A stretch of DNA of 10,582 bases from Acidobacteriota bacterium (GTDB lineage: Bacteria > Acidobacteriota > Aminicenantia > Aminicenantales > Saccharicenantaceae): assembly GCA_003476685.1 (NCBI GenBank), contig DMVN01000053.1, forward strand, positions 1 through 10,582, written 5' to 3'. Position 1 is the first letter of the stretch. Each line of letters starts with the position of its first letter. The position numbers were made by a program, and so were the translations under genes. Below the pieces are notes generated by a model that saw nothing but the letters and a program-made list of their open reading frames with translations, searched no databases and was not told where the DNA came from. This document shows positions 1-8,185 of this stretch, in pieces.

Positions 1-1570
<1,570 letters not shown>

Positions 1571-1581
1571 CTTGAGACAAA

Positions 1582-1610
1582 ATTATAGCTTAATTCACTC
1601 TAAAAGTAAA
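1582..1610 (-). promoter_or_regulatory. Predicted sigma70-type promoter of gyrB
   Basis: On the minus strand a perfect -10 box TATAAT (plus-strand 1582-1587) sits 17 bases from a -35-like TTTACT (1605-1610), which matches TTGACA at four of six positions. Transcription would begin near 1575, giving a leader of about 70 bases before the gyrB ATG. The exact -10 sequence, ideal spacing and orientation make this the best promoter in the window. It is a prediction by eye and was not tested. Confidence 0.65.
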
Positions 1611-1668
1611 GAAAAAATTGCCCGGAAAACATCATTTTTTGAGTTTGTTATTTGTTTTATATCAATAA

Positions 1669-1699
1669 TTTACAAAACATTTTATCCAGCCGGTATAGA
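1669..1699 (+). promoter_or_regulatory. Weak promoter candidate for the TGS GTPase gene
   Basis: A -35-like TTTACA (1669-1674) and a -10-like TATAGA (1694-1699) are separated by 19 bases, longer than the preferred 17. Each box is a fair match to the sigma70 consensus. A transcript from here would have a leader of roughly 115 bases. No better pair was found nearer the gene. Confidence 0.25.
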
Positions 1700-1823
1700 G
1701 TCTGCTCTTTTCTGGCTAAATACGGCTTAATTTTACCAGCAGAAAAGCGGTCAGAGGCGGATTTTTGCCACTTAAAAAACCCCGTTTTCTGGGTTAAAAT
1801 AGGCCTGCTGCGGAGGTAAAAGA

Positions 1824-2813
1824 ATGCCGGCCAATCTGCCGCCTGAATATTTCGAAGTGGAGAAAACCCTGCGCCAGGCCAGGACAGCAGAGGAGAAAAT
1901 CGCCATCATGGAGAAGCTGCTGTCCATCATTCCGCGCCACAAGGGAACAGAAAAGCTGGTGGCCCTCTACCGTTCCAAGATTGCCAAGCTGAAAGAAGAA
2001 ATTGAACGGCGCCCGGCGGCTAAGAAAGGTCAGCTGTTCCGGGTTGAAAAATCAGGAGCCGGCCAGGTAATAGTTATTGGCCCGCCCAACGCCGGAAAAT
2101 CGGCTGTCATCCGGGCCCTGACCGGAGTCGAGGTGGAAGTGGCCGATTTTCCCTTCACCACCCGTCTGGCCGCACCTTACATGATGCCCTTTGAAAACAT
2201 CAAGATTCAGTTGATAGATACTCCGCCGATAACCGCCGACTTCATGGAATCCTGGCTGGTGGAGATGATCAAGATGGCTGAGGCCGCCCTGGTGGTGCTG
2301 GATTCAGCCAGCCCGGAGTCTTCCGCCCAGCTGGAAATAATCGTCAACCGCCTCAAGAAAAAGAAAGTAGAACTGGTTTCTGCCGAGACCCCCATTCCCC
2401 CGGAGAAGTTCCCTTTTATGAAGAGAACTCTCCTCGTACTCAATAAAAGCGACCTGGGCGAAGTTAATAACCTGAAAGAAGAACTGGAGATTCTCTTCGG
2501 CCGGGCGCTGGAAACGGTCGCTATTTCGGCTCTAAGCTTGACCGGGCTGGAAGAACTCCGCCGGCGGATCTTTGACCTGCTGCAGATAGTCCGGGTCTAC
2601 AGCAAGGTACCTGGCAAGAAGCCGGATTATGAATCCCCCTTTATCCTGAAAAAGGGTAGTAATATCATGGACCTGGCCCGGCAGGTGCACAAGGATTTTG
2701 CGGAAAAACTCAACTACGCCCGGGTCTGGAACAAACAGGGCACTATCACCGGACTCCGGGTAACCCGCGATTACCTGCTTAATGATGAGGATACCGTAGA
2801 GCTGCACCTTTGA
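1824..2813 (+). CDS. DRG/Obg-type GTPase with C-terminal TGS domain
   Basis: This 329-residue protein is a P-loop GTPase of the DRG branch of the Obg superfamily, a branch best known from archaea and eukaryotes. DRG proteins bind ribosomes or translation factors; the role here is inferred, not known. Residues 10-63 form a charged helical region with the HKGTEKL stretch at 39-45, as in DRG N-termini. The G domain follows: G1 GPPNAGKS (86-93), the G2-region FTT (111-113), G3 DTPP (132-135), G4 NKSD (207-210), G5 SAL (235-237). The TGS domain covers about 256-329 and ends LLNDEDTVELHL. The odd point is G3: the glycine of the usual DxxG is proline, which may slow or alter GTP hydrolysis. The ATG has GGAGG (1812-1816) 7 bases upstream. 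The gene is monocistronic, divergent from gyrB and convergent with the M28 gene. Confidence 0.88.
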   Translation: MPANLPPEYFEVEKTLRQARTAEEKIAIMEKLLSIIPRHKGTEKLVALYRSKIAKLKEEIERRPAAKKGQLFRVEKSGAGQVIVIGPPNAGKSAVIRALTGVEVEVADFPFTTRLAAPYMMPFENIKIQLIDTPPITADFMESWLVEMIKMAEAALVVLDSASPESSAQLEIIVNRLKKKKVELVSAETPIPPEKFPFMKRTLLVLNKSDLGEVNNLKEELEILFGRALETVAISALSLTGLEELRRRIFDLLQIVRVYSKVPGKKPDYESPFILKKGSNIMDLARQVHKDFAEKLNYARVWNKQGTITGLRVTRDYLLNDEDTVELHL

Positions 2814-2831
2814 CCGGGTAACTAAAAGTCG

Positions 2832-2855
2832 CCGCCGGAAAAAGCTGGCCGGCGG
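2832..2855. terminator. GC-rich hairpin between convergent genes
   Basis: CCGCCGG (2832-2838) and CCGGCGG (2849-2855) form a perfect 7-bp stem with a 10-base loop, 18 bases after the GTPase stop. It lacks a T run directly after it on the plus strand and has only a TTTT shortly after it on the minus strand. It may help end either transcript, but it is not a textbook intrinsic terminator. Confidence 0.35.
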
Positions 2856-2869
2856 ATTCTCGCAGGAAG

Positions 2870-2902
2870 CCAGCCCGGGCTGGAGTTAAGGTTTATTTTT
2901 TT
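2870..2902 (+). terminator. Palindrome followed by T-rich tract, possible terminator of the GTPase gene
   Basis: CCAGCCCGGGCTGG (2870-2883) is a perfect 14-base palindrome that can fold as a 5-bp stem with a 4-base loop. A T-rich stretch (2892-2902) begins 8 bases later, a larger gap than usual. Together with the hairpin at 2832-2855 this is the likely end of the GTPase transcript. The rest of the gap to 3017 shows no gene. Confidence 0.35.
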
Positions 2903-3017
2903 CGTCGCGCTTCTAATCTGGCCCCGAGAGCAACCACCGGTTGAGGTCAGGCCAGACGCTCGCGATTCAACCCGGTCCAGGTTTCTTTGCCCTGCTAAAA
3001 TTTATAGATTCGGCAGT

Positions 3018-4565
3018 TCACTTCAGGGCTTCAGCCGGGGCGCTGGCCAGTTCCATCACCGCCAGAAAAACCAGACGGGCCATGTCCTCCAGGATTTCCG
3101 GGTTGATCAGACTGATATTGTCGCGCGTGTTGTGATAGGTTGGATAGGGTAATCTCAGACCGGAGGTGGAAAAAGACAGAGATGGCACTCCGGCCTCCAT
3201 GAACCGGGCTGCGTCCAGCCTCGGCCTGGTCAGGTTGGCCCAGTAATTAGTCCCCATTTCGCGGTGCAGATAGTTAGCATTGACTTTTTCAAAAGGACCA
3301 TAAAACCAGGGAAAGTTCTTCCCGGCCAGGGCAAAAATCCGGTCGCCCGAGCCGACGCCATCCATATTGATCAGGCCAATGGTTTTTTCCCGCGGGAAGA
3401 CCGGGTGCTGCACATAGTATTCAGAACCCTTGACCCCCTGCTCCTCTGCTCCGAAGAAGGCGAAAAGGATGGTTCTTTTCGGCTTAACTTCGCTTTTCAT
3501 GATGGCCTCAGCTACTCCCAGCATCACGGCCACAGCCGAAGCATTGTCGTTGGCGCCGGGCATCAACTCGGGGAAAAGCCCCAGGTGATCCAGATGCCCG
3601 CCGATGATTATGACTTCGTCTTTTATGACCGGGTCGGACCCGCTGATCTTGCCCAGGACATTATAGCCAATGCCTTCCGGGTGGTGCTCGGTCTTGTTTC
3701 TGATGGTGAAGACTTTGCCGGTGGCAAAGGACTGGGGTTTCAGGGTGGTCCTGATTTTTTCCACCGTGGCCTGGTAGGTGCGACCGGTGCCAGCAAAAAT
3801 ATCATCAACCACGCTCCGACCGACGTGACTGTAAATAAAGCCTTCAATATAATCGTTATTCGGGTTGCAGATGGGGCCGTAATAATAGAGCATACCCCTG
3901 GCTCCGTGAGCTGCGGCGTTTTGTAACTTATACTGGTGAAAGGAATAGGGTCGCCACTTCTTAAAAACTTCAGGGTCCTTGTCCGGGTTGTAGGGCACTT
4001 CATTTTCCATAAGCACAATCTTGCCCCGGACCTCAACTCCCTGATAATCATCGTAGCCCAGCTCCGGAGCGGTAATACCGTAGCCGACGTAAACTACTTC
4101 GGCCGTAATCTCACCCGAGGCTGAGGTCCCGCCGGGAAAATATTCGTCCTCGTAAAGATAGTATTTCTTGACGGTGGCCTGGTTCTTCGGGTCGGGCTTC
4201 CCCACCTTAAGGTGCAGGGAGACTTCTCCCCTATCGAGGATCAGGGTATAAGGATTGGGAAAAGCCTGCAGGTAAGTCCCGTTATCGCCGGCCGGCTCCA
4301 CTCCCCATTGCTTGAGCAAAGAGATAACCCAGTCCGCAGAAAGGTTGTAGCCGGGGGTGCCGGTCAGGCGCCCGGTGTACCTGTCTGAAGTCAGCTCTTT
4401 GACGTATTCAAACAGAGTGTTACTGGAGATCCCGTGGAAAACCCGCAGCAGTTTCTGGCTGTCATCAACCGGTCGCGGCTGGGCCAGCAAAACCGCCTGG
4501 TTCAACACCAGGACCAGGACCAGCAGCCCCAGGAAGCCGGCAACTTTCTTAAAATTATTCCTCAT
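3018..4565 (-). CDS. Exported M28 family zinc metallopeptidase with PA domain (copy A)
   Basis: This is a 515-residue co-catalytic zinc aminopeptidase-type enzyme that would remove residues from peptides outside the cytoplasm; the substrate is not known. Residues 1-28 look like a Sec signal peptide (basic MRNNFKK, then a hydrophobic run to VLLA); there is no lipobox cysteine. A PA-like insert spans about 150-290, with YDDYQGVEVRGKIVL at 171-185. The M28 core carries all expected ligands: H324 and D326 (GGHLDHLG), D340 (GANDNAS), E374/E375 (FGAEEQG), D402 (NMDG) and H478 (TYHNT). ATG 4565-4563 has AGAGG 4 bases upstream. It lies 168 bases downstream of the barrel-protein gene on the same strand and may share its transcript. 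It is a clear paralogue of the gene at 6677-8155. The family is well supported; which peptides it cuts is open. Confidence 0.93.
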   Translation of the reverse strand: MRNNFKKVAGFLGLLVLVLVLNQAVLLAQPRPVDDSQKLLRVFHGISSNTLFEYVKELTSDRYTGRLTGTPGYNLSADWVISLLKQWGVEPAGDNGTYLQAFPNPYTLILDRGEVSLHLKVGKPDPKNQATVKKYYLYEDEYFPGGTSASGEITAEVVYVGYGITAPELGYDDYQGVEVRGKIVLMENEVPYNPDKDPEVFKKWRPYSFHQYKLQNAAAHGARGMLYYYGPICNPNNDYIEGFIYSHVGRSVVDDIFAGTGRTYQATVEKIRTTLKPQSFATGKVFTIRNKTEHHPEGIGYNVLGKISGSDPVIKDEVIIIGGHLDHLGLFPELMPGANDNASAVAVMLGVAEAIMKSEVKPKRTILFAFFGAEEQGVKGSEYYVQHPVFPREKTIGLINMDGVGSGDRIFALAGKNFPWFYGPFEKVNANYLHREMGTNYWANLTRPRLDAARFMEAGVPSLSFSTSGLRLPYPTYHNTRDNISLINPEILEDMARLVFLAVMELASAPAEALK

Positions 4566-4733
4566 TTCACCTCTCCCGAAAAAATTAATTAAAGAGATAT
4601 TATTACCACAGAATAACCCAGAAAGAAAAACGGAAAGGCCGAGTCAGCCTCAGACCCGAAGAGCATCATTAAATAAAAATAAAATGAAAATAGAAAACAT
4701 AAATAGATGGCACCATCCCGTCAGTAGCCGGTC
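4566..4733. other. AT-rich gap between the barrel-protein gene and M28 copy A
   Basis: This 168-base spacer lies between two minus-strand genes. It is AT-rich at both ends. On the minus strand a weak inverted repeat (GATG-GTGC-CATC, 4716-4705) shortly after the barrel-gene stop is followed by T-rich sequence and might end some transcripts. No convincing -35/-10 pair was found for the M28 gene, so it may depend on read-through from the upstream gene. Confidence 0.4.
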
Positions 4734-5570
4734 TTAGACGCGTAAGGACAGGCCGCCCCGGACCAAAAAGCCATTAAAAAGGCCGCCGTCCAGGACCAGG
4801 TTAAGAGTCCTGGATAGCCTGACCCTCAGTCCGAGGTTAAACTGTAGAATGGGCATGAAATTCAGGGGAAAATCTTTGCCCTCGGCCAGGCGCTCATCTT
4901 TTATCTGGCGCAAGGTCTTACTGTCTGAATCCGAGTACTGCTCAGTTGAATTGTCGGGCAGCACCAGGGTGCCGCTGTATTCATACCTGTAACTGGAATT
5001 AAAAAAGCTCCTGGAAGTGGAAATGCCAGCCCCGACGGTCAGGTACGGGGAAATAACTTTGGACGGCAGGAACTCCCAGCGCATGCTGAGGTGAAAGGAA
5101 AGCGGTTTGGCCAAAAATTCTCCGCTGGCCTGACCGGTGAAATGAGCGCTCTGGTTGAGGTTGAGGTCGGTCAAATCCAGCGAGGCCGCCACCTGCGGAA
5201 AAGAAATTTTCATGGTCGTCTGCTCCACCGCCAGCCCGATGCTGAAAGCTCCACCTCGCCCCCCGGGATAGTAACGCAATTCAAAGCCAAAATTGTGACC
5301 GGGAGCATCGAATTTAACCTGCTGCTGATAGCCGGTCTCCACCAGCGTCGGGTAGTCGGCCTGTATCTGCTGCAGGAAACGGTCTTTCAGGTCATCCTCC
5401 AGGATATCGCTGACCATGTTCTCCACCAGCGGCCTGACCACATTCAAGGTCCAGTAGGAATAGTGGAGGTTGAACTCCAGGTGCCCGTCGGCCAGCAGCG
5501 GACCCGACCCAAGCCCGACCAAAATAAACAGAAACAAGATGACCAGTGACTTCGCGGCTGATTTCAGCAT
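4734..5570 (-). CDS. Exported protein, probable outer-membrane beta-barrel, unknown function
   Basis: I do not recognise a named family for this 278-residue protein. Residues 1-27 form a signal peptide (KSAAK, then a long hydrophobic run to PLLA, cleavage probably before D28). The mature part is rich in alternating polar/hydrophobic strands: HLEFNLHYSYW near 30, FGFELRYYPGG near 95, SFHLSMRWEF, SPYLTVGAGIS, and a run of C-terminal strands ending LVRGGLSLRV. This fits an outer-membrane barrel, with a small helical or charged segment near residues 45-75. The last residue is V, not the F common in many barrels. ATG 5570-5568 is preceded by a near-perfect AAGGAGG 6 bases upstream, suggesting strong translation. 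It is first in a possible two-gene unit with M28 copy A and is divergent from the cyclophilin gene. The barrel call is inferred from pattern only. Confidence 0.7.
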   Translation of the reverse strand: MLKSAAKSLVILFLFILVGLGSGPLLADGHLEFNLHYSYWTLNVVRPLVENMVSDILEDDLKDRFLQQIQADYPTLVETGYQQQVKFDAPGHNFGFELRYYPGGRGGAFSIGLAVEQTTMKISFPQVAASLDLTDLNLNQSAHFTGQASGEFLAKPLSFHLSMRWEFLPSKVISPYLTVGAGISTSRSFFNSSYRYEYSGTLVLPDNSTEQYSDSDSKTLRQIKDERLAEGKDFPLNFMPILQFNLGLRVRLSRTLNLVLDGGLFNGFLVRGGLSLRV

Positions 5571-5595
5571 TTTCCGCCTCCTTTAGAATATTATC

Positions 5596-5626
5596 ATTTT
5601 ATGTCAGCCCGGGCCGGCTAAGTCAA
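5596..5626 (-). promoter_or_regulatory. Candidate promoter for the barrel-protein gene
   Basis: On the minus strand TTGACT (plus 5621-5626) is a five-of-six -35 match, and TAAAAT (5596-5601) is a five-of-six -10 match. They are 19 bases apart, at the long edge of what sigma70 accepts. A transcript would start near 5589, about 19 bases before the ATG and just ahead of the AAGGAGG site. Confidence 0.4.
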
Positions 5627-5685
5627 GACTTTTCCGTCTTTTATTTAGCGCGGGAGACGGCCGGGGGCGGGTCTGATATTTTTAT

Positions 5686-5714
5686 TTGATTCTTTTTACC
5701 TTCTCTGGTATTGT
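5686..5714 (+). promoter_or_regulatory. Candidate extended -10 promoter for the cyclophilin gene
   Basis: TTGATT (5686-5691) and TATTGT (5709-5714) are 17 bases apart. The -10 is preceded by TGG (5706-5708), an extended -10 motif. A transcript would begin near 5721 with a leader of about 18 bases containing the GGAGG site at 5728-5732. It faces away from the barrel-gene promoter in the same 168-base gap. Confidence 0.5.
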
Positions 5715-5738
5715 AAATTCTTATTCTGGAGGTAGAAA

Positions 5739-6311
5739 ATGAATAAAAGTTTTCTTCTTTTTTTCAGCCTGCTCCTCCTGTTTTCTGTTAGTACCTTGCT
5801 CGCGGCCAATCCTAAAGTTCTGATGAAAACCAGCCGTGGTGATATTATCATCGAGCTTTTGGCCGACAAAGCCCCGGTTACTGTTAAGAACTTTCTCAAC
5901 TACGTTGACGATAAGTTCTATGATGGCACCATCTTCCACCGGGTGATCAAGGGTTTCATGATCCAGGGCGGCGGCCTGACCCCCGACCTTAAAACCAAAC
6001 CGGAGAAAAGACCTCCCATCAAGAATGAAGCCAATAATGGTTTGAAAAACCTTCGCGGCACTGTAGCCATGGCCAGGACGGCTGAAATCGACAGCGCCAC
6101 CTGTCAATTCTTCATCAACCTGGTGGACAATCCTTTCCTGGACCACGTTCCCAACGACCCCGGAAAATTCGGCTATGCCGTTTTCGGCAAGGTCATCCAG
6201 GGAATGGAGGTGGTGGACGCCATTGCTGAGGTGGCCACCACTACCCGGGGTATGTACCGCGACGTCCCGGTTGAACCGATTGTCATCATCTCAGTAACCA
6301 GGATCCAGTAA
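5739..6311 (+). CDS. ppiA: Periplasmic cyclophilin-type peptidyl-prolyl cis-trans isomerase
   Basis: This enzyme speeds cis-trans isomerisation of X-Pro bonds and helps exported proteins fold. The 190-residue product starts with a signal peptide ([15 protein letters not shown] to about A23), so it should act in the periplasm like E. coli PpiA. Cyclophilin landmarks are all present: FHR (66-68, the catalytic Arg being R68), GFMIQGGG (72-79), MAR (111-113), QFFI (123-126), FLDH (133-136) and YAVFGKV (146-152). F133 replaces the tryptophan of human CypA, as in the bacterial enzymes that bind cyclosporin poorly. Length is close to E. coli PpiA. The ATG has GGAGG 6 bases upstream. It opens a plus-strand series with the small membrane protein and M28 copy B. 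Assignment of family is firm; the ppiA symbol rests on the signal peptide and similarity. Confidence 0.93.
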   Translation: MNKSFLLFFSLLLLFSVSTLLAANPKVLMKTSRGDIIIELLADKAPVTVKNFLNYVDDKFYDGTIFHRVIKGFMIQGGGLTPDLKTKPEKRPPIKNEANNGLKNLRGTVAMARTAEIDSATCQFFINLVDNPFLDHVPNDPGKFGYAVFGKVIQGMEVVDAIAEVATTTRGMYRDVPVEPIVIISVTRIQ

Positions 6312-6366
6312 AGGCTTGGCCCGCAGGCAGTTTTGATTTCTGCTGGTCCCGGATGAAACTAGCCCG

Positions 6367-6576
6367 ATGTGGGAATGGGTTTTTGCTCTCGTCCATCTGG
6401 TCCTTTTCCTGGGCTTGCTTTCTTATGCCATAGCCAGCTTGCTCCGGGGCCGCTGGCTGAGCGGCCTGGTCCTGCTGGCCTTCATGGTCGCCTACTACTT
6501 CATAGTCCTGCATCAGGCCGTGCTTAAAGAAATAAATCGCAAGAAGAAGAAAAAGAACGCCAGGTCCGGTAAATGA
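6367..6576 (+). CDS. Small two-helix membrane protein with basic tail, unknown function
   Basis: This 69-residue product has two hydrophobic segments (about 4-25 and 31-49) joined by a short arginine-containing turn (LLRGRW), then a strongly basic C-terminal tail (NRKKKKKNARSGK). By the positive-inside rule, the turn and tail cannot both sit comfortably on the same side if both helices span, so the topology is uncertain. I recognise no family. It lies 55 bases after the cyclophilin stop on the same strand. No good ribosome site precedes the ATG, so the start is the weak point; the frame is open back to 6337 without another ATG, GTG or TTG. Base use matches its neighbours, which supports a real gene. 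Confidence 0.55.
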   Translation: MWEWVFALVHLVLFLGLLSYAIASLLRGRWLSGLVLLAFMVAYYFIVLHQAVLKEINRKKKKKNARSGK

Positions 6577-6582
6577 GCCGGC

Positions 6583-6602
6583 CAGGCTCGGGACAGAGCC
6601 TG
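6583..6602 (+). terminator. Hairpin after the small membrane protein gene
   Basis: CAGGCTC (6583-6589) pairs with GAGCCTG (6596-6602): a 7-bp stem with a 6-base loop, 6 bases after the stop codon. The following sequence (ACTCAATTATT) is only mildly T-rich, so termination would be partial. With the promoter just downstream it marks a plausible boundary between the cyclophilin unit and the M28-psd-pssA unit. Confidence 0.4.
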
Positions 6603-6635
6603 ACTCAATTATTCCGCAGCCCGGCCCCGGCCCTG

Positions 6636-6644
6636 TGGTATAAT
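6636..6644 (+). promoter_or_regulatory. Extended -10 promoter for M28 copy B and the downstream lipid genes
   Basis: A perfect TATAAT (6639-6644) is directly preceded by TGG (6636-6638), an extended -10 element, which can work without a good -35; none is visible at 17 bases. Transcription would start near 6651. That leaves too short a leader for the ATG at 6662 and supports the start at 6677. Confidence 0.5.
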
Positions 6645-6676
6645 CTGGCCTGATAATTTTTATGAGGTTGGTGCCA

Positions 6677-8155
6677 ATGAAAAAACACTCAGTACTTTTT
6701 ATTCTATTACTGGTGGCCGTATTCTCGGTTCCCGGCTTCCCCCAGGCCGGGCAATTACCGCCTCACCTGAAGAAGGCGGTGGCCGGTATAGACCCGCTCC
6801 TTGCCTACCAGCTGACCAGGACTATGGCTTCGGAAGAATTTGCCGGCCGGCTAACCGGCGACGAGGGTTACACCCGGGCCGCTAAATGGGCGGCGGCCAA
6901 ATTTAAGGAATGGGGTTTAAAGCCAATAGGCACCCGTCAGGGTTACCTGCAGCCTTATCCTTCTCCATACACGCTAATAGATAAGGCCTCGATGGTTCTT
7001 CATCTGCCGGATAAACCCGGAAGCGACGGTCAGCCCCAGTTCCAGAAAGTCGAATTGAAACCGGAGAAAGACTTCCTGCCGTTGCTATATGCTGACAGCG
7101 GCGACCGGACGGCTGGCCTGGTCTTTGTCGGCTGGGGTATCTCAGCCCCCGAGCTTAATTATGACGACTATGCCGGGGTGGAGGTTAAAGATAAATTCGT
7201 CCTGTGCTTTCGCGGCACCCCGGACCCGGGCCGCCGGGAATTCCAGTCCCACGACGAACACCGGACCCGGATGAAGGTGGCCAGGGAAAAAGGAGCCCTA
7301 GGACTGATTTACATCTATCCCGAAGCCCAGGCCAATCCCAACGGTGACTGGCTGCCGGGTTTCATGCCGGGCCTGATCACCGAAAAGACAGCCGACCTCA
7401 TCCTCAAAGAAATAAATTCCACCGCGGCTGATTTGAAAAAAGCCCTGCAGACCTTTAAAAGGCCGATCTCTTTCGCTCTCCAGGCCCGCTTATCCTATTC
7501 TGTCAGCTCCAGGCATTTCCCCGAAGGCATCGGCTACAACGTGGCCGGCTGGGTGGAAGGTTCCGACCCCAGGTTGAAAAAAGAGGTGATCATCATCGGT
7601 GGACACTTCGACCACTGCGGCCGGCATCTGGGGCTCCTCTTCCCCGGGGCCAACGATAATGCCAGCGGTTCGGCCGTGGTCATGACCCTGGCCCGGGCCT
7701 TTGCCTCACTCCACCCCAGGCCCAAAAGGTCGGTACTCTTTGTCCTGTTCGGCGGTGAAGAGCTGGGGCTTCAGGGCTCAACCTACTTCGCCGAACATCT
7801 GCCGGCCGGCTTTGACCGGGTGGCAGCCATGTTCAACTTTGACATGGAGGGCGCGGGTGACGGGGCCTGGTGCGGTCTCAGCGCCGAACCGCCTTACCTT
7901 AAGGAAGCCCTGGAAAGAGCCAACCAGGAAATCAACATCATAAGAGGTTTCGGGGTCATCAGGAACATCGGGGTCAGGAGTTCCGATTTTGCTCCCTTCT
8001 TCCTCAAGGGGATTCCCTGCGCCAGCCTGGGTTCTAACGGTCCCCACCTGGCTTACCACGGCACCGGTGATACCATCTACCGCATTAACCCCGAAATCAT
8101 GGGCAGTATTGCCCGGGTTTCTTTTTTGGCCGTCTATTTTCTGGCCGATAGATAA
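6677..8155 (+). CDS. Exported M28 family zinc metallopeptidase with PA domain (copy B)
   Basis: This 492-residue paralogue of the enzyme at 3018-4565 has the same plan: signal peptide (MKKHSVLFILLLVAVFSVPGF, cleavage near residues 22-25), an N-terminal block with RLTGDEGY, a PA-like insert (about 140-275, with YDDYAGVEV), and the M28 core. Zinc and catalytic residues are all present: H310 and D312 (GGHFDHCG), D327 (GANDNAS), E361/E362 (FGGEELG), D389 (NFDME) and H461 (AYHGT). It should trim peptides in the periplasm or outside the cell; the substrate is unknown. I chose ATG 6677 because GAGG (6664-6667) lies 9 bases upstream and the protein then begins with a standard signal peptide. The in-frame ATG at 6662 has no ribosome site and would add MRLVP. 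psd starts 30 bases after its stop, so the two are probably cotranscribed. Confidence 0.93.
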   Translation: MKKHSVLFILLLVAVFSVPGFPQAGQLPPHLKKAVAGIDPLLAYQLTRTMASEEFAGRLTGDEGYTRAAKWAAAKFKEWGLKPIGTRQGYLQPYPSPYTLIDKASMVLHLPDKPGSDGQPQFQKVELKPEKDFLPLLYADSGDRTAGLVFVGWGISAPELNYDDYAGVEVKDKFVLCFRGTPDPGRREFQSHDEHRTRMKVAREKGALGLIYIYPEAQANPNGDWLPGFMPGLITEKTADLILKEINSTAADLKKALQTFKRPISFALQARLSYSVSSRHFPEGIGYNVAGWVEGSDPRLKKEVIIIGGHFDHCGRHLGLLFPGANDNASGSAVVMTLARAFASLHPRPKRSVLFVLFGGEELGLQGSTYFAEHLPAGFDRVAAMFNFDMEGAGDGAWCGLSAEPPYLKEALERANQEINIIRGFGVIRNIGVRSSDFAPFFLKGIPCASLGSNGPHLAYHGTGDTIYRINPEIMGSIARVSFLAVYFLADR

Positions 8156-8185
8156 TGCTTATAATAATAACGTGAGGAACCGGAA

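Noticed and set aside
2931..2943. CAACC-ACC-GGTTG small hairpin in the convergent gap
   Set aside because: A 5-bp stem with a 3-base loop and no T run on either strand; not enough to call a terminator.
3264..3926. A 220-codon open frame on the plus strand
   Set aside because: It is antisense to M28 copy A and covers its metal-binding region; no motif or ribosome site supports it.
5625..5640. AAGAC/GTCTT stem followed by a T-rich stretch in the divergent gap
   Set aside because: The stem is only 5 bp and no plus-strand gene ends upstream of it, so a terminator role makes no sense; it overlaps the -35 box of the barrel-gene promoter by chance or as an unproven operator.
5721..6146. A 141-codon minus-strand frame opposite the cyclophilin gene
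   Set aside because: The plus-strand cyclophilin has every family motif; the opposite frame has none and would cover the cyclophilin promoter and ribosome site region.
6662..6676. Upstream ATG for M28 copy B
   Set aside because: It has no ribosome site and sits about 11 bases from the predicted transcript start; the ATG at 6677 has GAGG 9 bases upstream and gives a normal signal peptide.
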